Assembly (NCBI RefSeq): GCF_024713945.1
Contig: NC_134677.1
Coordinates: forward strand, 4,839,001-4,903,000
Length of the DNA: 64,000 nucleotides
Source of the DNA: Dermatophagoides farinae
Taxonomy: Eukaryota; Arthropoda; Arachnida; Sarcoptiformes; Pyroglyphidae
Direction: 5' to 3'
Each line of letters opens with the position of its first letter. Position 1 is the first letter of the stretch. Below the pieces are notes generated by a model, which worked only from the letters and a program-made list of their open reading frames with translations, searched no databases and was not told where the DNA came from. Position numbers and translations under genes: made by a program. This document shows positions 28,554 to 39,746 of this stretch, one piece after another.

Positions 28554-30881
28554 AACCAAAATGAATGATTAGAATTTGTAAGATAGACGAGCCAGTTAGC
28601 AAAACTATTGAATGAAATTTTTTTCTGTCTGAACTTAACATTAAATCTATAGATCATCATTAAGATGTGGTCATCTTGATCGTCTTATGACCATAATAAA
28701 CTAATTAATTACTCTAATGGTTGATGATTGACCAATTATCATAATAGGAAAAAAAATTTCTGTTGTCTTTCACCCACCATCATCATATGGCTTAATATTG
28801 AGCCTGATATCAATTTTATATATGACTTTCATCAAGCTAGGTATCAAGCGTAGGAGGTCGGCTGAAGTTCGGTTATCTTTTGAGAGATCATTATTATTAT
28901 AATTTAATCACTTTTCTCATCATCATCATCATCATCATCATAAACATCATTTTAATGATGATGAAGTATGAAACCTTAACACATTTTCATGAATTATGTA
29001 ATTCTTCCGTTTTTGAGCCACATTGTTATTTGATTGCTTGTATATAGACAAACAATTGATGGTCATAATAGAGAATAAATCATCTGCCTTGCCGATTCAT
29101 TCATCCGTAATGTGTGTGTGTGTGTGTGTAAATATTTTTATTATGATTAAAAGATATTTATTGTCACACTTGTCACTTATATTCATATTGATTAAATCAA
29201 TCAAATGATCGACATTTCAATCTTGACACGTGCCTTTATTCATACAATCAATACATTTTATCAATCAATCAGTGTTTGTTTGAATGAAAACAGATATCTA
29301 AAGTAATATGATTCATATTTGATTCAATAGTTTTTAGCCAATGTCTTCTGCCTTGTTAATTGGTTGTGTATATATGTACAACTATCAAGACATTGTTAAT
29401 GTGTTTATATTAAGAATGCAATTAATGTTAATAATGTGATTAATAACAGAGGTATTTCACTAAATAATTAATGTTACAAAAAATTCATTGAATAAATCCA
29501 ATGTGATTGTCTTTGGTAAAGGGGTGTACACAGAAAAATTCTGGTTCTCCATAGTCAGGGTGTGGCATATTTGTCCAAAATCGAGATGCATATATTATTA
29601 CAGGTATCAAACATACCAAGGACCATGTTCTATTTTCGCAAGTATGGACATGAAAATGACGCAAACTCCGTTTTCAAATTGAGAATGCATTCAATGCGAT
29701 AGTGAATAATAATAAAGTTCGGCGAACCCTATCATTGGCCAACAATAATGAAAATGAAACGACACAATAAGCGATGCTTCAATAAACCAATTTAATAGCC
29801 ATATAGGAGTTTTTTTGTGTGTGTTATGTCTGTGAAGCATGTGGTATTTGGCGCCAATCGTGCAATCCAAGGACATGGTGCTTATTCTCACACTTATCAT
29901 TCCAACAATTCGGTTTGATTTGGTTTATAAATTGATGGAATTGCGCCTGCATACACACACATACAGACATGCCATCATTAAACGGTTAAAGACTTGACTC
30001 CAATTTTAACGTATATATATAGAGTATGATGATCAACATTGAACAATGTTTTAGTAGAGGATATGATTGAACCAATCAAGGTTATCGTCATCGGTTATTG
30101 TACCCGCTTTGAAGATTCATTTTTTGATTCTATTACAGGAACAATCAATATGAATGCCAGATGAAGGTCAATGATTTTCATATAATGGAAGCATAATCAT
30201 TAAAGAATTTCATTATTGTTTGTGTCATTTACTCATCATCCATCATCACAATGAGGTCTAAGTGAAAGTGATGGAACAAGTTAATCATCTACTATCTACA
30301 TATATAATATCTGACCTTTAACCATAGGGCAACTGAAACTTAATGACGACTTGACTGGCTCTCTCTTCATTTATTTATTCTCACACTGTAAGTCGTTGTT
30401 TTCACTATAGTTACCAGTGGTATTTGACCTGATCCTCGATTCTCGTTTAGCTGCCATTCAATTTCAACGACTTTCACTTTCAATTTTAAACACAAAATGG
30501 CCAATCGAATGGCCACAAGTATGCAGCGCGAAATAAATTGACATTGAAATAAGATTTGAAGAATTATTACAGACTATAGTTACAAAACCCATAGAATCGG
30601 AATTGATTGGACAGATATAGTGTAGCCGGTGGCAAATAGCTCACTATGTGGCATGCATGTTATTCATTGACTTAATCATCAACCATAGTTTATGTGTGTG
30701 TGTGTGTTTGTATATAGCCAAACTAATCATCGAAGCTTGGAACGATGATCGAATCTAACCAAAACGAATGCAACAAACGGAAAAGGCACGAGCTTAAAAT
30801 TATTTTGAATAAATTGGAATGTGCATTTTACATGTCATGTCAAGATATGGTTGTGTGTCTATCATTCGGTTGCTGACCTCG

Positions 30882-30910
30882 TCATCATCATCATCATCAT
30901 CATCATCATC
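30882..30910 (+). repeat. TCA/CAT trinucleotide tract
   Basis: Nine to ten TCA units, continued by CACCACCATCATC. Confidence 0.9.
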
Positions 30911-31223
30911 ACCACCATCATCCACCGATCGACCGGCAAACTGAAATTATGACGATCATCTTGATGAGCAGGCAAAGTTGCAATGCAACATTCAGCAACA
31001 TGTTTTCTCACTGATTACTTTTTTAAAAATTTCATCTTCTTTTCAATAGCGAGATGAGACTAGCAATGTTTTCAGCCATGTTGAATACGAGAAAATTGCC
31101 ATAACGAATAACAAACTTGTACAGATGCAAAGATTCTAAAGAATGTCGCCAACTAATGAAAAAATATGTAATTAGAATAGAAAGAGTAATTAAATTTGAG
31201 CTTATTTAGCTTTTTGTTAAATA

Positions 31224-31231
31224 GTCGGTGG
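31224..31231 (+). repeat. Target-site duplication, left copy (GTCGGTGG)
   Basis: These eight bases immediately precede the left CAGGG end and are identical to 33413-33420 after the right end. Confidence 0.85.
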
Positions 31232-31994
31232 CAGGGCCGGCCCGGAAAATCGCGAGGCCTTGTGCAAAGTCAACTTGAAAAACGCGAGGCCTTAAAAAAA
31301 TTAAGGAATTTTCAAAAAATGATTGCTTAAAAAAAATTTGAAGCGTTAAAAATCTTGATTGTTAATTTGAAGCGCGCTAAAAAACAACTGGCAAAAAACT
31401 GCGATCGTTCATAAAGTCTGTGCAGCAATTTATGACCGAAAAAATTTCCAAAAGCTTGTATCAATCAATTTAAATTTTTTCTAATGATCATCAAATCATC
31501 AACGTCATTCGAATCAGTAATGTCACCTCGACTCTATTTTGGTTATTTTAGATTTTATTTGGACTTTCTATAAATTGATTATAAAATGCGTTGAAAATTT
31601 CAGATTCATGAAATTAATAACATTACCAATCATTCAATCCAAGTAAAACTATTGCCATGATCGTTCAACAAAGGAAATTGTTTTAAGAATTTTTCAATCT
31701 CTATTCTGAAGTGCATTAAGATTTTTGTGTCATTTTTGATTCTAAATCACTATAACCAACCAACCAACCGCAACCAACGGCCAACCTGCGGCTCTTTAAA
31801 AGATTATTTGTGGCTCTCGATAAATGTATTTGAGATGGTGGAAAATTTGAGCCTCACACATGTGTGACGCTTGGTCGTGAATGGGTTAAATACGTATACG
31901 TACATTTAATCTTTTTATTTCATTTAAATCAAAAATACATACACACATATTTCACCAGTGCATAGCAAAAGAGTTGTTCTTTCAAAGATTTACT

Positions 31995-32515
31995 AGAATC
32001 GAGAAAATGACAAATGTCCAAACTAACACGACCAGTTCAGAATCGAGAAAATGGCAAATCCAACCTAACACGACCAGTTCAGAATTGGTTGACAATGCTT
32101 TATTGATTACTTTCCCAATTCTGAACAGGTCGTGTTAGGTTGGACATGTTATTTTCTCGATTCTGAACTGGTCGTGTTAGTTTGGACATTTGTCATTTTC
32201 TCGATTCTCAACAGGTCGTGTTAGTTGGGACATTTGTCATTTTCTTGATTCTGAACTGGTCGTGTTAGTTTGGACATTTGTCATTTTCTCGATTCTGAAC
32301 TGGTCGTGTTAGTTTGGACTTGTTATTTTCTCGATTCTGAACTGGTCGTGTTAGTTTGGACTTGTTATTTTCTTGATTCTGAACTGGTCGTGTTAGTTTG
32401 GACTTGTTATTTTCTTGATTCTGAACTGGTCGTGTTAGTTTGGACTTGTTATTTTCTCGATTCTGAACTGGTCGTGTTAGTTTGGACTTGTTATTTTCTC
32501 GATTTTGAACTGGTC
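31995..32515. repeat. 42-bp minisatellite with an inverted arm, inside the hAT element
   Basis: From about 32115 to 32515 some nine copies of a 42-44-bp unit (core GAACTGGTCGTGTTAG) run head to tail. The longer units carry ACATTTGTCAT where the shorter have ACTTGTTAT. Two copies of the same unit lie in opposite orientation at 31995-32086, separated by about 28 bp, so the left arm can pair with the array. The 14-residue periodic frame seen on the + strand (FLDSELVV...) is only the repeat read through and should not be taken as a gene. Confidence 0.85.
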
Positions 32516-32977
32516 ATTTCATTTATCTTTCTTTGGCTTTCAGCTTTAAAAGGATCATCATCCTTTGGATATTTTTGCTTCGCCAACGAATAATCTTTTT
32601 CTAAGATTTCCAGTATTTCTTCTGAAAGTTGTTTTATATATTCCAATTGTTTGAATATTGATTCAACAGAATCAACTGTACTTCTTTTTTCTGGAATCGC
32701 TTATGATGTTGATTGTTGGAAATTTGTCGACACAACATTTTTTTCATTTAATTGTTTCTCCAATTTAAATAATCAATCAATCAGTCAATTTTTTGATTTG
32801 TGATTTTAGAATTTTAGACAAGAATTTAAATTATGAGGCGACTGGTGAACAAACGGGATTGTGCATACCCTATTCGTCACCAAATTTTTGGGATAAATGA
32901 TCCATGATCCATTGAAAATCGGTTTAATTTGGAATTATTGATAAATCCATCTTAAAGAAGTCAGGCAATGCATTCAT
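32491..32977 (-). pseudogene. Decayed reading frame carried inside the hAT element
   Basis: On the minus strand 32494-32700 is open for 69 codons, with charged, helix-like sequence (for example EEILEILEKDYSLAKQKY). It continues upstream past one stop (32701-32703) through LFKLEKQLNEKN to 32772. A second piece in another frame (32977 down to 32831) reads MNALPDFFKMDLSIIPN, stop, TDFQWIMDHLSQKFGDE, stop. The pieces look like one broken protein sequence, not random AT-rich translation. The frame ends (MTSSKSRK, stop) exactly in the first 42-bp repeat unit, so the minisatellite may have grown from its 3' end. I do not recognise a transposase or any other domain. It may be a captured host gene fragment or an old transposon gene. 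Confidence 0.4.
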
Positions 32978-33201
32978 TATTCATTTTCCTTTGATGATTT
33001 ATCACTTACTAGGTTAGATATTTAGCCATCGACATTGTTTGTTTATTTATTTTTCCTATATTGGTTCCACTACAAACAATTCGCACAACTATTAATAGAT
33101 ATTTGACTAGATGAAGTACATGTTTTTGATTCAGGATTACCATAATATTCAAATGTATCAAAACAAAAAACATTTTCATTTTATTAAATCATCCAAAATT
33201 C

Positions 33202-33320
33202 GGAACCGCGAGGCTTTTGGAACCGCGAGGCTCTTAGTACTACGAGGCTCTTGGAACTGCGAGGCTCTTAGTACTACGAGGCTCTTGGAACTGCGAGGCT
33301 TTTGGGACTGCGAGCTGTTT
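33202..33320 (+). repeat. 17-bp tandem array, seven units, GC-rich
   Basis: Seven consecutive 17-bp units fit exactly into 119 bp, alternating between GGAACYGCGAGGCTYTT and AGTACTACGAGGCTCTT variants. The array sits beside the right end of the hAT element and shares the CGAGGC core with its subterminal repeats. Any reading frame over it (arginine- and leucine-rich) is an artefact of the repeat. Confidence 0.85.
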
Positions 33321-33328
33321 CCGGAACC

Positions 33329-33347
33329 GCGCTGCCTCCGGCAGCGC
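33329..33347. other. GC-rich hairpin at the right end of the hAT element
   Basis: GCGCTGCC, a TCC loop, and GGCAGCGC form a perfect 8-bp stem between the 17-bp array and the right terminus. Confidence 0.6.
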
Positions 33348-33412
33348 GAGGCCTTCAGTAGCGCGAGGCCTTGTGCGGTGCACAGTCTGCACAGGCGCCT
33401 GGGCCGGCCCTG

Positions 33413-33420
33413 GTCGGTGG
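33413..33420 (+). repeat. Target-site duplication, right copy (GTCGGTGG)
   Basis: These eight bases immediately follow the right CCCTG end and are identical to 31224-31231. Confidence 0.85.
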
Positions 33421-35253
33421 TCGTTACGCTTAAGAAATTGATGATTTCTCATAATGAATTGCTATTCATGTTAACTATGTTAACTTTATTATATTGGCGT
33501 AGATAATTGCCTGGACTCCATTCAACCGGCTTCCAGAAAAAACTAACCCCCTATGCACAAGTTGGGCTTAGTTAACTATTGTTTCAGAATGAATATCCTA
33601 TCGATAGCCTGGATAATGAATTTCGCCCTTTGTGATTGTTCAAATTTGTTTCTTCGATAACTCATAACTTTTGTTCAACACCGTGGATCATTTCCGTTGT
33701 CCGATGATCAAACTGCGGTCTGTATATTTCATAACACAAACACTAATCAGCCATCCATCACAATTGAAATTGTTAATTTTTCCAACATTAATATAGCAAC
33801 ATAAATATATTGTAGCATCCCCACATATAACACACATGGTCATCGAAAAAAAACCGACCTATGAATGACGACCGGATCGTATAAAACAAACAATTGCACC
33901 GCGTCCCCTCAGCTTTGTTTCACATGATTCGATGAACGACCAACAAAAAAAAAGCAGTGTTGCAACGCCCGAATGGAGATGCATATACTCTACATCGATG
34001 GACAGTTGTTGTTGTTTGCAACTGATTCTCATTGCAAACATATGGGCATAGAGTGAATGCCACAATGACAATCACATAGGCACAAAGGTTATGACCTCAA
34101 TCAGTGGTCTGATGCTTCTTTATGTAGTATATAAATGTGTGTGTGTGTTTGTGTGCCTATACAATATAGTTACAACATCGATTGACTTTGCAGGCTACAG
34201 GGGAATTTCAAATTCTCACCATAAATATTCGATTGGCATCCAACCATGGGTTTTTTTAGGTAGCCATGACTAGTGTCTGTAATTTAGTATGACAAATAAA
34301 ATATTTATTATTTCAGAACAAATGGAATGACAGTAATGGGAGATACTCACGCAAACATACACACACGTTGTGGATACACCTTGCAAATTTGGCGCCATTC
34401 ATATGACATAAGACATTTATCCGGTCAATAAATTTGACCTTTGACAAACATCCGATGAGGAATTTCTCTAAATCGATATGAAATCAATAACCGAAAAAAA
34501 TTGTCATTATTCGTAACAATGATAATGATGCTTGATAAATAGATGATGAGACATGGCTCGTTAAATTATATGAATCCGGTCATATTAGCACCAAACCCAC
34601 CTAACAAACATTAAAGAGACTTTCTAGCTATCTGAAACCGACAATCGTTGTAGATAAATTTTTTCATTTCAATTCAATTATTTTTTGAATATGCGAATGA
34701 TCTTTCTTTTTTTCACCTGTTTGCTGATTGAAACGAATTCATCATCCGTCAGGTTGATTTGAATATTTCGTGTTTATGACCGGTTATATTTATTAAATTA
34801 CATTTCCTTTTGATTAGATTTCATTATATAATTTAATGAAAAACCAATCATTGTGTAAGCGAACGTAAAAAGCAGATAATTCTGGTGTCAAATATGAAAT
34901 TCAACGGCTTGTTGTTTTGTTTTCTTCAATAGAAATCATGTTATATATGGTAGGATTCAATTCAATTTAATTCGGGTAATGATGATAACAATATAAACAA
35001 CAAGAAGATTGTAAATTGGTCAAAATTTGTCGCGACAAAATAGACAAACAAATCAGAACGAAGTATAGCAATCAATGAAAATTTGAATTTAATCATATCG
35101 TGCGAAAAAAGTGTTTGCTACTTCCAGTGGTAGCGGTCATTTGAATCGAATCATCAGATGGCCAATTATCACCTTCATCATCTATCGTAATCGACATGAC
35201 CCTCATACGAATACAGAGGACAATCGATCGATCGATAGACGGATGAAGGCACA

Positions 35254-35357
35254 ATCCATCCATCCATCCATCCATCCATCCATCCATCCATCCATCCATC
35301 TATCCATCCATCCATCCATCCATCCATTCATTCATTTATTCATTCATTCATTCATTC
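35254..35357 (+). repeat. CATC tetranucleotide tract grading into ATTC
   Basis: About 74 bp of ATCC repeats with one interruption, followed by about 30 bp of ATTC repeats, preceded by four ATCG units at 35224-35236. The frames across it (Ser/Ile/His/Pro on +, Met/Asp/Gly/Trp on -) are repeat artefacts. Confidence 0.9.
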
Positions 35358-38300
35358 TTTCGATTCGTCTTCATCGAATCGAAGATAATAATAGCCTTAG
35401 CTGCTATGACCAAATCGAACAAATGATGATGATTGTCGTAAATATCGCAACCCAAGATGCTGCAATGATTATTATTACAAGCAAAGAAATTGAAAACATT
35501 TTCATTAAATTGATCCAGCATTGCCCTCCCATACATGTGCTTTCTATTTTCTTTGTTTTTGTTTTTTTTTTTGTTTTTATGATTTCATTGGAAAGATTTT
35601 ACCTTAGAGAAAAAGATTTGGTTTGATTGTTGCTTACCATTGAATAAAATCATTCATCCATCCTTTCGGTGAATAACCTTTCCTATGATTTTTATAATAT
35701 CAACAAAAATAACGTTTATACTTAACCTTTATTATCTACAGAGTTTGGAACTCTTCATTTCATCCAAATAATCTTTTTTTTTTTGATACACTTTCTTTTA
35801 ATGGATCATGCGCTCATGAACCGATAGGGCCATATTTATTTCTTGATTGATAATGAACTCATTATTTTTACAACGATTGTGTGGCGATTCCAGGAATTTA
35901 TCTTGAAAATTATTGAGCTCTAGACTGAGAAGAATCAATGAAAGTTGGCTAGTGTATCCAAATAAAAATTCGATTGCAAATGAAATTTTTTGTTGTTATA
36001 TAATTTTTTACTCGATCCGGTCATGGCACCAAATCTCCATCAATTGCCGGTTTTTGCCCATCTTGACAGCTCATGATCAGAAATAAAGCATTGAATGGAT
36101 AGATAAAATGAATCCTCAAGAATAGGAGCCTTTGAATTTCTCTTTCGATATAGAATTGTCGTTTTCTCCACTCGGTTATTTTGTGTGTCGAGTAATTTTG
36201 CCTTCAATTTAGATGTTCAAAAACAAAATGAAATACCACGGTGAATAAACAAAATAGTAGTGACTCTAAGACGATTGTGCGCTTGTGTGTGATAGATTCA
36301 TTTTGGATTTTAATCTTTAAAAGTATGGTCCTAGTTCAACTTTTTTCATTCTCAGTTTAACTGTGATTTTCTGGCTAACAAAGAACAAAAAACATAAACA
36401 TTGCAGCCAAGGACGATATTTTTTTTAATCAATGGCCAATGCAACTATAAAATAACCTGGTCTCAAGATAGCTAAATCTAAACTTCAATGTATAGTGATG
36501 GTGACGATTGCATCGACTAATCGTAATGAAATCATCAAGCAAAGCAATCGTCAGTCAATCATGTTGAGGAAAAGAATTTTCCAAAATGGTTGGAATTCCT
36601 CGAGCGAGAAATTTTTATTTCTCTCTCTCTCTCTCTTTTTCTTATTTTCAGCAATAATGGCCAAACAAACCCAAAATAAAGTTTTTCCCTGATTAGAACA
36701 AAGCACTTGTTTGTTTGTTTGTTTGCTTATATTTTTTTCAAACTTTTTTTTTCTTTCCATTCATTCATTCCAATCGACCACTTAATAGAATGATATTTGT
36801 CCATTTATTTTACTTTTCATACATCTGATTGATCATGTAAATTTCAATTTTGGAAATATTGGTTGCATCGACTTGCATAGAAATGTCGCCAATTGACATG
36901 TGACCTGATGATGACGACGGTGACTAACATTTTTTTTTTGCAAGCTCTATCAGAATAGGGCAGAAACCTGTCCTTTATCTATAATGACATAATCGCTTCT
37001 TGTTAATTTAAATCCCTCTGTATATAAGGATATAGATGATGGCGATTCCTATCATCGACGTCGCTTGAGCACAACTGACTTAACTAACTAAATCAAACAT
37101 AGTTCGTCTAAATGTATGTATGAACTAGCTATAAATCTGGTTGGTCATATGAATCACATTTTTTTAAAGTTATCAACGAAAACTTTTTCTGGCTCTTTTT
37201 TTATATTCATTCACATATGCTTTGTAATGATCATTAACAAACTACCAAATAAGAACAGCCATACACACTTTGAATTCATTTTTATTCTTTGATGCTCAAG
37301 TTGAACGAAAATAATCGATGGATGCTCAAACACACACACACATGTAGATATATAAACAAGCTTAATGGTAATTTTGTTTGGCTCGGCTGAGTTATGATGA
37401 TGATAATGATGACCGAATCTATTCTTCATCAATCATCGATTTTTGTGAATAAGGTTGAGGAGAAATATACACTGGCAATGATAAACCAGTGAACCAAGCG
37501 AGATTCGATGACCAAAATCTAATGAAGAATAACTTTCGTATATGGCATTCACAAAAAAAACTTTGACTTAACCTGTTGTGATCGTTTTTTTTTGGTTTGA
37601 ACTTTGACCCTTGTGATGATGGCATCATCTTCATCATCATTAATACGTCGGTGCTTAATGATGATCACAATAAATGTTAGTATAGGATTAAGAAAATTTC
37701 AGTTTTGGTTCTATTACACTGCAGACGCATGTTGATCATTATTACTTGGGAAATTGTCAACGAACCAATCCAAATGGAACGACAGATGGAGCGTAGTAAC
37801 CTTATCCATTCCAATATAACTTTATTTTTTCACTTTCTCATTGGACTTTCAAAAACTTATTTTTGACCAGGTTGGCAGGTGATCCAACACGATGGTTTCA
37901 TTGAGACCTAGAGTCTCGATTGTAGACTTAGGAGATTATGTATGGTGTAGTGTATTTTTGCGTAAATTTATTTAATGTCCCCGGATGTTTCCATCCCCTA
38001 CCAACGGAATAACGTACACATACCGATAAACAAAAAAGGTCACCAACATTTACACATGTTCACAATGAGTGGGGGGCTTTGATCTGGATCTGGGCCTCAC
38101 CCTGCTATGCACTCATTATTATTTTCATATGTTTTTTCTCTAGTTTTTTTTTTGGAGCGCAGATGTTGGCATTTTAGCCAAAGACGACATTTGTCATTCA
38201 AATCATCGTTTGGTTTTCTTCCAGACATGATGAGACCATTTTTTTTGGGGGAGTTGATTTGAATAACAATTGGGTTTTAAAAGGAACACAAATAAATCCT

Positions 38301-38684
38301 AAAAAGTACGCGCCCCTCTTGTACATAACCAAGATGACTAAACCAAATGACCATCGGTTTCCTGTGTTCTTAATGTGTGTTTATCCAATGAATTGTTTAG
38401 GGTTCTGTTTGTTGATGATGTCGCAATCGTAATAAATACGGACATAGCTTAATTACAACATAGTTACATCATTTGAATGTTTGATGTTTTTGAATACAAC
38501 GTATTGCCTATCAATGTGTGTGTATGAGTCATATATAAAAATTCGTTTATACGATTGGAAAAAACGCGCGCTTATTTTCTCTCATCCACAGCACCCAGAT
38601 GATGTTTGTATACACACAATATACAGCCACATGTCTGTTTTTGATGCTGTTAATATATGTGTGTGTGTATGTGTGTGTGTATCC

Positions 38685-38694
38685 TCCCGCCAAA
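38685..38694 (-). promoter_or_regulatory. E2F-like site TTTGGCGGGA (minus strand)
   Basis: TCCCGCCAAA on the + strand is the complement of the classical E2F site TTTGGCGGGA. It lies 1.5 kb upstream of the PIM start codon, just after a TG tract. Function is inferred from the motif only. Confidence 0.3.
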
Positions 38695-39524
38695 TTCCAT
38701 GTTTTTGTTGTTTTTGTTTTGATCTGTGTTCAGCTACCACTACTATGAACGAACCATTGACCATTGAATTAATCGTTCTTGTTTTATGCCGGGTTCCAGT
38801 AGTGGTATGGCCATTACTTGGATTGCAGAGAAGATTTTTCGGAAAATTTTTTTTCTTCATTTTCGGATGCCACATTTTATCAATGATGTATACCACTAGT
38901 TTGAGTTTTTAAGTTGGCAACAAATATTATGCATGATTGTTCAAAACCATCATCGTTTGATGCATGATGACGCGCACTCTCTCTCTCTCTCAAACAGCTA
39001 CAACTCCGACCGATTGCTTTTGAAGCCACCACCATAACAGAGAGGAGAAAGATAACAAATATAGTAGTCCATAAATGTGAATGCTCAATAATATCCAAGT
39101 TTCATTTGTGCCCCGGCTTTACGATAGTCATGTTCACGTCGCATCGCATCGGATTCAAATCCAATTGAATTGTTCCTTTTACAATCTGTTAGTCGATTTT
39201 TTCGCTTTCCCTTAGTTTTTAGTGATGATTAAATGATCAAATGTTCAAGTAGTGTGCTTGCCAATATATTGAAATAAAATACACACACTAACTTGTTCCT
39301 TCCGAAATATAAATAAAATTTTAACGTGCCACATGTGTGTGCATCTATGATGTTTGTGTTTATGTGTGGTATTATACTGATTAATAACCATTGTCCAGTT
39401 TAAAATTCTGGACTCATTGTGATTAATCATCATCAAATTTTGTGAATGTGCGTTGTGTTTATTTATTTTTGTTAATTAATTGAATCGACATTTGAACATT
39501 TCAAACTTTATTTTGATTTCAAAG

Positions 39525-39536
39525 TTTGGCGCCAAA
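39525..39536. promoter_or_regulatory. E2F-like palindrome TTTGGCGCCAAA upstream of PIM
   Basis: This is a perfect 12-bp palindrome matching the E2F/DP consensus TTTSSCGC in both directions, 0.67 kb upstream of the start codon and about 0.3 kb upstream of the ATG-free leader. Function is inferred from the motif only. Confidence 0.35.
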
Positions 39537-39746
39537 ATTACCCTGCACCTTCAAGTACAAAGTTTTGTTTGTTTGTTTTTTTCCTTGGCATTTCAAGTGA
39601 TCATGGAATTTGAATACAGCAAGAACCATAAAAGTCTAGCCAGTTTGTTTGCCTTTATAGATATTGAACGTAATCTTGATTATCGAATGTCATCATACAA
39701 CAAAGGTTATCATCATAATAAGAAGCCAAACTACCGAACAAATATG

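Larger units (their letters stand above)
20569..31223. other. Gene-free AT-rich stretch
   Basis: I see no coding region. It contains TG tracts at 23695-23718 and 26789-26810, CAT runs near 25699-25720, 28918-28941 and 30882-30910, an ATTC run near 26177-26205, the perfect hairpin at 28516-28553, and a TTTGGCGCC site at 29847. A 15-mer GTAAGTCGTTGTTTT at 28488 recurs at 30388, followed in both places by CACTATAGT. Confidence 0.6.
31232..33412. mobile_element. hAT-type DNA transposon, non-autonomous, 2181 bp
   Basis: The element begins CAGGGCCGGCCC and ends with its exact complement GGGCCGGCCCTG. It is flanked on both sides by GTCGGTGG (31224-31231 and 33413-33420). An 8-bp target duplication and CAGGG-type ends are the marks of the hAT superfamily. 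A 15-bp direct repeat CGCGAGGCCTTGTGC lies just inside each end (31251-31265 and 33362-33376), with further CGCGAGGCC copies at 31283 and 33345. No intact transposase frame is present, so it must have been moved in trans. The interior holds a 42-bp minisatellite, a 17-bp array and a decayed minus-strand frame. The perfect target duplication suggests a fairly recent insertion. Confidence 0.85.
33421..39746. other. Gene-free stretch upstream of the PIM gene
   Basis: No supported gene. It holds a long CATC/ATTC tract (35254-35357), CT runs near 36619-36636, a GT tract near 38662-38679, the site TTTGGCGCCATT at 34388, CGCGCGC near 38565, and the two E2F-like sites at 38685 and 39525. The last 1.5 kb is the likely promoter region of the kinase. 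Confidence 0.55.

Noticed and set aside
32270-32593. 107-codon + strand frame with 14-residue repeats
   Set aside because: It is the 42-bp minisatellite read through; the unit length is a multiple of three, so it stays open automatically.
31995-33320. CRISPR-like repeats
   Set aside because: The units are contiguous or near-contiguous tandem copies without unique spacers, in a eukaryotic transposon.
33111-33506. 131-codon + strand frame, Arg/Leu-rich, and its minus-strand counterpart
   Set aside because: Both cover the 17-bp GC array and run across the right boundary of the hAT element and its target duplication, so neither can be an old gene of one origin.
35111-35626. 171-codon + strand frame
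   Set aside because: It depends on the CATC/ATTC tract, which has no stop codon in that frame; the flanking parts show no similarity or codon structure.
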